Positions 1 through 5,374 of a DNA stretch of 15,271 nucleotides are shown piece by piece. The notes beneath the pieces are model-generated. The model worked only from the letters and a program-made list of their open reading frames with translations. It ran no database searches and was not told the origin of the DNA. The position numbers and the translations under genes are program-made. This DNA is from Collinsella sp. (GTDB taxonomy: Bacteria; Actinomycetota; Coriobacteriia; Coriobacteriales; Coriobacteriaceae). The stretch spans positions 1-15,271 of the forward strand of contig JAIHTM010000034.1 of NCBI GenBank assembly GCA_022713905.1, read 5' to 3'. Within the stretch, counting starts at the first letter, position 1. Each line of letters starts with the position of its first letter.

Positions 1-336
1 TACTTTTTTATATTCAAGAGCTAATTTTAAATTCCACAACACGCTTTCATCTTCTATTAGTCCATAATTTTGAAATAGATAGCCTATTGTATATCTTCTC
101 AAAATCATAGCATTTTTACCGTTCATGGACAAATTTTTATGACTATCAATAGTGATTGTTCCCTCGGATATATCAGTAATCAATCCTATTATATTTAAAA
201 GTGTCGTTTTACCTGCCCCGCTTTTCCCTACAAGCCCCACAAATTCGCCTTTTTCTATTTCTAAAGATAAATTTTCAAATAGAACCTGATTTTTCCCATA
301 TTCTTTTTTGACGTTCTTTAATGTAATCAATGACAT
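1..336 (-). CDS. ABC transporter ATP-binding protein of a bacteriocin cassette (3' end outside window)
   Basis: The first 112 residues of an ABC ATPase are visible; the rest runs off the left edge. The start is an ATG at 334-336, and the sequence opens with MSLITLKNVKKEYG, the usual first strand of this family. The Walker A motif GKSGAGKT (about residues 37-44) and a Q-loop in YLFQNYGL (about residues 89-96) are present. The signature motif, Walker B and H-loop would lie beyond the window. It begins two bases after the stop of the large membrane protein upstream, and its ribosome binding site (AAAAGGGGG, complement of about 343-351) sits inside the end of that gene, so the two are probably translationally coupled. 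The gene is AT-rich like the rest of the cassette. In lactococcin-972-type clusters this ATPase and the membrane protein are thought to give immunity and/or export. ABC identity is firm; the precise role is inferred from the neighbours. Confidence 0.92.
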   Translation of the reverse strand, partial: MSLITLKNVKKEYGKNQVLFENLSLEIEKGEFVGLVGKSGAGKTTLLNIIGLITDISEGTITIDSHKNLSMNGKNAMILRRYTIGYLFQNYGLIEDESVLWNLKLALEYKKV

Positions 337-338
337 AC

Positions 339-2294
339 TTATGCCCCCTTTTCAATCTCATATAAAGCGTTTGAGATATAAATTCTATAAAGCAATTCGC
401 AGAATATGTAGTCAATAAGTATAATCGCAAAAAGGCAAGCAAAATAATAATTTATAGCAGTTAATACGCCTGATATAATTATTTCGATTCCCCAAAAAAT
501 ATACCGATTTTTCAGTGTCCTAAAATGAGAGAATCCTAAAATCTCTTTTGCCGCATATCTCTTTCGATTTACAAAAATGTCCACATAATTTGAAATATAC
601 AAAATAAACAGTAAAGACACTATAAAGACAATCGTAAACATAGTGAGTGTTTTAAGAACGAATGTCACATTTTCAAGTTGCATTAAATAAGGTGTAAGTA
701 ATGTTCCAGCTGTAACTAATTGCTCTAAATCATATTCTGATAACAAAGAAGAAAAATCTTCTCTTGACTCCATTTGAAAAAATAAACACCTTGTATTTAA
801 AGAATCCAAATAGTAAAGTCCTGCAAAATTGCCCGTATCAACAATGATAATAGGATTAGCCATATCCGAAAAACCATTTTCTGTATTGACTTTTATCGTA
901 GAATCATCGTCTATATAAACAACATTAAATTTATCAATAGTTTTTTCTTCTCCCGGTATTCCATAAAATTGATTGTAATTCATCAATCGGAAATATTCTT
1001 GCTTAATATATTCGCTAATAGAATTTTCATCATTCTTATATTTATGTGGAACTAATACTGTTGGTTCACTAAATATATCTTCTCCCAATGGTTTTCCACT
1101 GAGCTGGATATTTGAAAATTCATTCAGATAATTTCTATTTGCAATAACAAGCTGTTGTTCATAATAGGGGCGTGATGTCTGCAAACCACCGTCTGTCCTA
1201 AAATCACATAGTAGTGAATGGTTATGATTATACATCTCTAATGTTTGTTCAGAATATTTTTCTAATATGTCTGTGTTTGCTAACGCATAATCATACTCCG
1301 ATGAATTAAAACCATTAGCGGTATAATATCCGTCCAGATACTTATAATCTAAAACAGCTTGTTGGCTTTGTCTAAATGAGTTCCCCTGATTCAGCAATGA
1401 AATAATAGTGATAGCGATTATTACCGAAAAAATTATTTTTATAGCCTGAACTACAATATTTGTGCCGCTATTTAAAGTCTTATTTTTTATCATTGCCTCT
1501 AAAGAAACAAACTTAATTAAAATACTTGTAATTAAAACACAAAGTATATTTATAGCTAAAACACCAATAAAGAACAGTACACTTGTTGCTAAATAAGAAA
1601 AATCATATCTGTTTGTTAATGCGTAATATAAATTTAGCAAGAACAGTAATACTAAACATATTACAGCAAAATATTTTATTACACTGGTAATTTGCTCCTT
1701 TAAAATATGTATAGTAGAAAAGCCCATGCTTTTTTTAATACCTATTTTTTTCAAACTATAAGACGTATAAATACAGTATATGATTTGAAGTACAATAAAT
1801 AAGATTACAAAATTCAGAAGATTCAATTCTAATACCATACTATACGGAATAGCGTCATTTTCAAAGTTATTTATTGCGACGGACAGTTGAGAAGCTATCT
1901 CTTTAATTGCGTTAGCTGGTAAATCTGTATAGAATACACCAACACTATCTAAAAAATCTTCCTTTTGCAATTCATGATATTGAAACAAAATAGAGGAAGA
2001 TATAGGCTGTTTTTGTGTAAACTCATTTAATGGATAGCAATATAAATCATAAACAGATTTATCTGTGGAAGTGAGCGTATTGTTAATGAGTTCTAATTTA
2101 TTTTGAGAATATTCTTCTGTAAATATTGTATAAAATTTGTCGAGAATTTCTGGCGATGTTTCTTCTAAAACATACCCTTTTAAATTCTCAGTAGCAATGT
2201 TATTCTTTTCATAAATGTTGTAAATAGAAGTATTAAAAATATATGCAAAGAGTATGACTTCAAGGAAAATAAAAATCTTTAAAAATTTTTTCAT
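339..2294 (-). CDS. Bacteriocin-associated integral membrane protein (DUF1430 / putative immunity family)
   Basis: This 651-residue protein sits between a lactococcin-972-like bacteriocin gene and an ABC ATPase, the standard order of this cassette. It has an N-terminal hydrophobic segment (about residues 5-22) followed by an extracytoplasmic stretch. Hydrophobic segments follow at about 157-180, 205-223, 233-265 and 280-302. A large soluble loop spans about 305-540, and three or four more membrane helices lie at the C-terminus (about 545-640). This FtsX-like layout, the length of about 650 residues and the context match the family annotated as bacteriocin-associated integral (putative immunity) protein. 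It probably partners the adjacent ATPase in protecting the producer and possibly exporting the peptide. The start is an ATG at 2292-2294 with a GAAAGGGG-like ribosome binding site just upstream. The gene is strongly AT-rich, unlike the right half of the window. The family call is confident; immunity versus export is not settled by sequence. Confidence 0.85.
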   Translation of the reverse strand: MKKFLKIFIFLEVILFAYIFNTSIYNIYEKNNIATENLKGYVLEETSPEILDKFYTIFTEEYSQNKLELINNTLTSTDKSVYDLYCYPLNEFTQKQPISSSILFQYHELQKEDFLDSVGVFYTDLPANAIKEIASQLSVAINNFENDAIPYSMVLELNLLNFVILFIVLQIIYCIYTSYSLKKIGIKKSMGFSTIHILKEQITSVIKYFAVICLVLLFLLNLYYALTNRYDFSYLATSVLFFIGVLAINILCVLITSILIKFVSLEAMIKNKTLNSGTNIVVQAIKIIFSVIIAITIISLLNQGNSFRQSQQAVLDYKYLDGYYTANGFNSSEYDYALANTDILEKYSEQTLEMYNHNHSLLCDFRTDGGLQTSRPYYEQQLVIANRNYLNEFSNIQLSGKPLGEDIFSEPTVLVPHKYKNDENSISEYIKQEYFRLMNYNQFYGIPGEEKTIDKFNVVYIDDDSTIKVNTENGFSDMANPIIIVDTGNFAGLYYLDSLNTRCLFFQMESREDFSSLLSEYDLEQLVTAGTLLTPYLMQLENVTFVLKTLTMFTIVFIVSLLFILYISNYVDIFVNRKRYAAKEILGFSHFRTLKNRYIFWGIEIIISGVLTAINYYFACLFAIILIDYIFCELLYRIYISNALYEIEKGA

Positions 2295-2329
2295 AACATA
2301 CGCCCCTTTCTTTGAAGAAATGTATAAAT

Positions 2330-2354
2330 AGGACGGGACAAATAGCCCCGCCCT
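2330..2354 (-). terminator. Possible attenuator hairpin between bacteriocin and immunity genes
   Basis: On the minus strand, AGGGCGGG pairs with CCCGTCCT across a 9-base loop. This gives eight pairs, one of them G-U. It lies between the bacteriocin stop (2375) and the next start (2294), and only a weak U-rich tail (ATTTATA) follows. A partial terminator here would make the bacteriocin transcript more abundant than the immunity/transport transcript, a common arrangement. The stem is seen directly; the attenuation role is inference. Confidence 0.5.
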
Positions 2355-2374
2355 AGGTGTTTGAACTATTTTAC

Positions 2375-2689
2375 TTAATATGGATAATAATCATAATAAG
2401 ATGTTTCGTTCGCCCACCAAACTCTCTTTGCATCTTTGTAAGCGTAGTTTGACTTGAATCCACTGGTATATGTATCTCCGCCGACCTTTACAGTTGCCTT
2501 TACCATGTAGTTGCGACTAATACCTGCTTTACGCCCAATTTCGGAATATACAATGGTGTCTGTTTGCCCTCCATTGTAGTACAAATCTCCACCCGCTACA
2601 TCAATAGCCCACGCTGTAAGTGGAGCGCCGACAACCATAACTGCTGCTACAAGACCAACTACTTTCGTTCTCAACTTCTTTGCTCTCAT
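2375..2689 (-). CDS. Lactococcin 972 family bacteriocin precursor
   Basis: This 104-residue secreted peptide has a basic N-terminus (MRAKKLRTK), a hydrophobic core (VVGLVAAVMVVGA) and a plausible signal peptidase site after AWA at residue 28. The mature product is then about 76 residues. It is glycine- and tyrosine-rich and lacks cysteine. It contains VAGGDLYYNGG near its start and KATVKVGGDTYTSGF in the middle, the pattern of the lactococcin 972 family. That family acts extracellularly on sensitive Gram-positive cells, with lactococcin 972 itself blocking septum formation through lipid II. The start is fixed by an AAAGGAGG ribosome binding site (complement of 2698-2705), eight bases before the ATG. 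The immunity/transport genes follow on the same strand, which strengthens the call. It is AT-richer than the Pel operon, suggesting acquisition by transfer. Target range cannot be read from the sequence. Confidence 0.88.
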   Translation of the reverse strand: MRAKKLRTKVVGLVAAVMVVGAPLTAWAIDVAGGDLYYNGGQTDTIVYSEIGRKAGISRNYMVKATVKVGGDTYTSGFKSNYAYKDAKRVWWANETSYYDYYPY

Positions 2690-2753
2690 TCGATAAACCT
2701 CCTTTCTCTTTTTTACTTTTTGATAGTTTTATGTCACGTACTGTTTTTGCTAA

Positions 2754-3704
2754 CCTCAACATAACATATATTTCATTAAATACCCAATTATTTTTATCGG
2801 CTATTCCCTTAACGACCCCGATATCCAAGCTATCCTCATGTCGATTTCGCGCTGCCTCGGTTCAAATAATCTTGTATTGCTCAAAGAGCGTTTTATTTTC
2901 CTAACTAGGGGCGAAAACGCAACCTCGACACATTCGATTACATTTCCGGGTATTGGCGAGATAAGCATGACCGCGATTAGGACGAATGATTTTGGCGCAG
3001 TGTATGAAGCAATTGGACATTCCAAATGCTCCTTCTCGCCCAGGATCATTCGTGAGTTGCGCAGGAGTATCTACGCCCTGGCAGATAAGGGCGAGCCAAA
3101 TGATTCTCTGGTAGTCGAAGCGAGTTTTAGCGACCTCGAGAGACTTCCGGAGGGACAGCATCTTGTGCTGGGCATCGGTGTCGCAAATGCATCTTTGGGC
3201 CACGGCCATATGGTCAAAGCCGAGCTTTTATATCGCGATGTCGTGTTTGATGATGAACATGTCGCTCCCAAACTTGCCGTCGAGGAATATCTTCCTGCGC
3301 TGCTTGCTTCTAACTCGGGTGGTTTGCCCATGTATAAGTATTTAAGCGCGTATTCAGGGGAAGTTCTTAATCCAAGGATGCTAAAGGAAATAGATGAGAA
3401 GAAGGATTTAGATGCTTTTCTAAACAACAGTCTACGAAAGGCAAAAGGTAGCTATCATCTTTCGGGAATTAGATACTCGGTTAAGTCTGTTATAGCTAAC
3501 GAAGGCTTTGAGGAAGCATTTAAAAAGTTAGTTTTACTTGAGGAGGATGAGCTCGATTTAAATGAGTTGCTCGAGTATCTGAGGGCGCTCATCACGGATG
3601 ATCGTAAGATAATCCACGGTAATAGCGAGCTGAAACGGCTTATTAGAATGTATGATTTCCTTAAGTACAAGAAGGCCTTCGACATATCGGCTACTAGTGA
3701 GTAA
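2754..3704 (+). pseudogene. 5'-truncated SIR2-like domain protein (C-terminal part only)
   Basis: The open frame begins immediately after an in-frame stop at 2751-2753 and ends at TAA 3702-3704; the first ATG is at 2838, with no convincing ribosome binding site. Upstream of that ATG the frame already reads PIIFIGYSLNDPDIQAIL (2784-2837). This closely resembles the last core strand and loop of SIR2-like domains (pattern FIGYSL-DPDI). The N-terminal Rossmann part with the NAD-binding glycines and the catalytic Asn/His is absent. The remaining roughly 280 residues contain LGIGVANASLGHGH and a helical, charged C-terminus (EEDELDLNELLEYL), as in larger SIR2-family proteins, many of which act as NAD-depleting phage-defence effectors. 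The break coincides with the change to the AT-rich bacteriocin cassette on the opposite strand, so insertion or rearrangement probably removed the 5' half. Base composition is intermediate. SIR2 membership rests on one strong motif. The fragment could still be translated from 2838, but without the NADase half. Confidence 0.7.
2758..2787 (-). promoter_or_regulatory. Candidate promoter of the bacteriocin cassette
   Basis: Reading the minus strand, TTGGGT (2787-2782) and TATGTT (2763-2758) are spaced by 18 bases. They lie about 70 bases upstream of the bacteriocin start, in the AT-rich junction. A weaker alternative is TTGAGG (2759-2754) with TGACAT (2736-2731), 17 bases apart. Both overlap or abut the truncated edge of the SIR2-like gene. 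Match quality is modest, so this is only a candidate. Confidence 0.25.
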
Positions 3705-3710
3705 TCCCAC

Positions 3711-3942
3711 CTAGCGTCTATGAAGAAGGCCATCTTTGTAAACTATGGCATCTGAGCGTATAGTGCGAACACCACGTGCAAATGCATTCTTAATATAACG
3801 CTTTCTGCTTGAAATCACAATGGTGTCTGTTTCGACCTGCCAATCAAGGGAAGATGGTGTAGAGTATCTTCCCGCAGTACAAAAGCTCTTTGGGAACTTT
3901 AAGGGTGACGCTTTCAAACTGAGAGTGTTGCCCTTTTTTCAT
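3711..3942 (-). pseudogene. Possible remnant of a small frameshifted gene, function unknown
   Basis: An ATG at 3940-3942 opens 32 codons reading MKKGQHSQFESVTLKVPKEL and then stops at 3844. A second minus frame, shifted by one base, stays open from 3917 to 3711 and ends in RTIRSDAIVYKDGLLHRR. Together they could be one short gene broken by a single frameshift. The start of the first piece vaguely recalls small DNA-binding antitoxins (VTLKVPKEL), but this is not diagnostic. There is no clear ribosome binding site. The end lies 6 bases from the SIR2-like stop, tail to tail. Low confidence; both pieces may be chance open frames. Confidence 0.2.
3848..3873. repeat. Perfect inverted repeat GGGAAGAT / ATCTTCCC
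   Basis: Arms of 8 bp (3848-3855 and 3866-3873) are perfectly complementary with a 10-base loop. No T-run follows on the plus strand, so it is not a standard terminator. It lies in the gene-poor stretch and inside the putative broken minus-strand gene. It could be an RNA hairpin or a protein site. The structure is seen directly; no function is assigned. Confidence 0.5.
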
Positions 3943-4093
3943 GTATGCAATGTGTGACGTACTGGCCAAGCACCATCCCGGCAATGGAATGATCGAGCAT
4001 GGGCGGCTTCTACTGGTTGACGTGATCGTGGTCAAACAAGTGATATCGATTAGAATTAAATCAATTGCGCTGGAAGCCTTCGGGCGACACCTG

Positions 4094-4124
4094 AAGAGGG
4101 CTGATGCGTCGGTCCTCTTTTTTT
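4094..4124 (+). terminator. Strong intrinsic terminator, orphan
   Basis: AAGAGGGCTGA (4094-4104) pairs with TCGGTCCTCTT (4109-4119) around a TGCG tetraloop. That makes 11 pairs including two G-U, followed directly by a run of seven T (4118-4124). This is a textbook Rho-independent terminator for plus-strand transcription. No intact gene ends just upstream; the nearest plus-strand stop is the SIR2-like remnant at 3704, about 390 bases away. It may be a relic of a lost gene, or may end an unrecognised non-coding transcript. Confidence 0.8.
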
Positions 4125-4223
4125 GTTTGGATGTAAGATTCGGCCAGGCAAAACAAGGATCTCATTTGGGGAGAAACAAATATCCGGCGGTTTTCCGCTT
4201 CGGGACGCGCGGTTTAAGCGTGC

Positions 4224-4357
4224 TTTTCGGAAGTGCGGGGAAAAAATCGGAAACCTCCGAGCATAAACCGAATTTCGGCAACAAAACCGCAGGTCGCGGA
4301 AAGCTAAAACAGGGGTCTGGTCTGTCGATCTCGGTTTTTTCACCGCACTTCCGAAAA
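4224..4357. repeat. Long inverted repeat, arms of 27 bp (pair 1 of the CGGAAGT repeat)
   Basis: The left arm, 4224-4250, begins TTTTCGGAAGTGCGG. The reverse complement of the right arm, 4331-4357, begins with the same 15 bases, and the two arms agree at 24 of 27 positions by direct comparison. The 80-base interior includes CCGAATTTCGG, nearly palindromic. The layout could form a stable cruciform or RNA hairpin and resembles a small non-autonomous repeat element. No coding function is seen. Confidence 0.7.
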
Positions 4358-4364
4358 TGACCGA

Positions 4365-4489
4365 CGGAAGTATGCGGCAAATTTCGGAACCCTCGAGCAC
4401 ATCGTCCTTTTCATGAAAAGAACTCGCAGGTAGAAACTTTGTCACTATCCAGTGTGGTTGACGTGTCTAGAATTTGCCACACACTTCCG
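4365..4489. repeat. Second inverted pair of the CGGAAGT repeat
   Basis: The left arm, 4365-4383, reads CGGAAGTATGCGGCAAATT. The reverse complement of the right arm, 4471-4489, reads CGGAAGTGTGTGGCAAATT, two differences in 19. The left arm with its flank (4365-4399, ending in TCGAGCA) is also a diverged direct copy of 4228-4263 in pair 1 (ending in CCGAGCA). Four related copies thus alternate plus, minus, plus, minus within 270 bases. This suggests a repeated mobile or regulatory unit, possibly dispersed elsewhere in the genome. Confidence 0.65.
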
Positions 4490-4539
4490 GATTTTGCATA
4501 AGCTCGACTGGTTTGTTTATCGATTGGGGCAGAGGAATC

Positions 4540-4568
4540 TTGTCTGGATCTCGTTATATGTATTTAAA
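4540..4568 (+). promoter_or_regulatory. Candidate promoter of the XRE unit
   Basis: TTGTCT (4540-4545) and TTTAAA (4563-4568) are spaced by 17 bases, directly next to the palindrome at 4569-4602. An alternative -10, TATAAG (4584-4589), lies inside that palindrome. Either reading places the palindrome over or just after the promoter, as expected for repression by the XRE protein. Hexamer matches are moderate. Confidence 0.4.
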
Positions 4569-4602
4569 TGGATGAACTTAACCTATAAGTTAAGTTCATC
4601 CA
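4569..4602 (+). promoter_or_regulatory. Operator-like perfect palindrome upstream of the XRE unit
   Basis: TGGATGAACTTAA (4569-4581) and TTAAGTTCATCCA (4590-4602) are exact reverse complements, 13 bp each, separated by CCTATAAG. It lies 18 bases before the TTG start of the first gene and overlaps or follows the promoter hexamers. It is not followed by a T-run, so it is not a terminator. In toxin-antitoxin units the XRE antitoxin commonly autoregulates through such sites. The palindrome is certain; the bound protein is inferred. Confidence 0.7.
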
Positions 4603-4619
4603 GAAATGGGAGGTGCCCT

Positions 4620-4793
4620 TTGGCAGAAGGATATGAACTTGTCGAATATAGAGACCTCAAGGGCCGACCGTTTTGGGAATTGACGGCTTCTCCCGATAAC
4701 TCTCAATTCCAGAAAATGTTGTCAGACCATGAGCGGAAATTAACCGCTCAAACAATGATCGGCCAGAATAGCACGTCAGCTTCTGGAATCTGA
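4620..4793 (+). CDS. Small 57-residue protein, possibly a truncated RelE/HigB-type toxin
   Basis: The start is taken as TTG at 4620 because GGGAGG (4608-4613) lies 6 bases upstream, and because the frame further upstream runs through the palindrome. The protein opens AEGYELVEYRDLKGRPFWEL and then becomes polar without a recognisable fold. The opening is reminiscent of Gp49/HigB-like toxins, which often start with a strand followed by a GRSPF-like turn, but those are about 90-120 residues and this one stops at 57. It sits 40 bases before an XRE-family gene, the position of a HigB-type toxin. It may therefore be a toxin shortened by a deletion, or an unrelated small protein. An inverted repeat TGAGCGG/CCGCTCA (4730-4750) lies inside it. 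Coding is moderately supported; the toxin idea is weak inference. Confidence 0.5.
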   Translation: MAEGYELVEYRDLKGRPFWELTASPDNSQFQKMLSDHERKLTAQTMIGQNSTSASGI

Positions 4794-4833
4794 GCGCTGA
4801 CTTTTATACATGGTTTTCGAAACGGAGAATACA

Positions 4834-5220
4834 ATGAATAAAGTAGATCTATCTGATTTTTATGCCGAAACAGAAAGTAGCGAAACGCGCGCTTATGAAC
4901 ATGCACTAGATATTGAGTTTATTGTTCATCGCGAAATGAAACATTTGGGATTGAGCAAAAGTGAGCTGGCAAATCGTATGGGTATAAGTCTTCAGTCGCT
5001 TTCTAAGCTCTTGAATTCTCAACCTAATATGACTCTGAAGACGATTGCAAAGTTCGAACTTGCTCTGGGCATTAAGATCGTTCCGCAGGTTATCGTCAGC
5101 TATTCCAAAGAACTGCCGTTTCTTTCATCCAACTATTCCGTGCGAGAGCAATGTACATCGCCTGGCATTCTCCCCGCAGAGCTGTCAGCAGATTGCGATG
5201 TGCCTTTTCAGGGCGAATAG
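4834..5220 (+). CDS. XRE-family helix-turn-helix regulator (antitoxin-like)
   Basis: This is a 128-residue protein from the ATG at 4834, chosen because GGAG at about 4824-4827 is well spaced; an ATG at 4810 has no such site. Residues about 28-86 form a Cro/C1-type HTH: HLGLSKSELANRMGISLQSL is followed by SKLLN and TLKTIAKFELALGI, with the usual recognition-helix pattern. The remainder (about 87-128) is unlike the domain and may be a dimerisation or partner-binding tail. It is the second gene after a small protein and a palindromic operator, the layout of HigBA-like modules where the antitoxin represses its own promoter. It is less GC-rich than the Pel genes downstream. The HTH identity is strong; the antitoxin role depends on whether the 57-residue neighbour is or was a toxin. 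Confidence 0.85.
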   Translation: MNKVDLSDFYAETESSETRAYEHALDIEFIVHREMKHLGLSKSELANRMGISLQSLSKLLNSQPNMTLKTIAKFELALGIKIVPQVIVSYSKELPFLSSNYSVREQCTSPGILPAELSADCDVPFQGE

Positions 5221-5311
5221 CATTTCTTCGATGAATTTAAGTCGAATGAATTACCACTCCCACATCCTCTAAAAAGTTCTTAAAACAGCCTTAAAGGCGC
5301 CTTGGCTCGCG

Positions 5312-5352
5312 TTGACAGCGTACAATACGCATGTTTGACTATGACAAATGTG
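5312..5352 (+). promoter_or_regulatory. Candidate promoter/operator region of the Pel operon
   Basis: The 154 bases between the XRE stop and pelD hold a perfect TTGACA (5312-5317) and a TACAAT (5321-5326), but the two are too close to be one promoter. No good -10 lies 16-18 bases after TTGACA. Two small palindromes follow: GCGTA-CAA-TACGC (5318-5330), and an imperfect CATGTTTG/CAAATGTG (5330-5337 and 5345-5352), a plausible regulator site. A GGGGAGGA ribosome binding site (5360-5367) precedes the pelD ATG. The exact promoter cannot be fixed by eye. Confidence 0.35.
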
Positions 5353-5374
5353 GAGTTAAGGGGAGGAACGCGCC

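Larger units (their letters stand above)
3705..4619 (+). other. Gene-poor accessory stretch with repeats and a lone terminator
   Basis: No intact gene is supported over these 915 bases. Open frames here, including one of 139 codons (3941-4360, plus) and one of 129 codons (4056-4445, minus), lack ribosome binding sites, run through an intrinsic terminator and the inverted repeats, and show no recognisable protein features. What can be supported is a possible broken minus-strand gene (3711-3942), a perfect 8-bp hairpin (3848-3873), an intrinsic terminator (4094-4124), two inverted-repeat pairs (4224-4489), and the promoter/operator of the next unit (4540-4602). The stretch looks like decayed accessory DNA between the SIR2 remnant and the XRE unit. 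No tRNA or CRISPR repeat was seen. Confidence 0.6.

Noticed and set aside
2601..2828. 75-codon minus-strand frame overlapping the bacteriocin start
   Set aside because: The bacteriocin frame has the signal peptide, family motifs and ribosome binding site; this one is out of frame with all of them.
3941..4360. 139-codon plus-strand open frame
   Set aside because: It crosses the strong terminator at 4094-4124 and the repeat arms, and lacks a ribosome binding site.
4056..4445. 129-codon minus-strand open frame
   Set aside because: It covers the same terminator and both left repeat arms, and its protein is low in features and Arg/Pro/Ser-rich.
4224..4489. CRISPR array
   Set aside because: Repeats alternate in orientation, are diverged and irregularly spaced, and no cas gene is near.
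5294..5303. AAGGCGCCTT palindrome before the Pel promoter region as a terminator for the XRE gene
   Set aside because: No loop space and no T-run follows, so it is not a convincing terminator.
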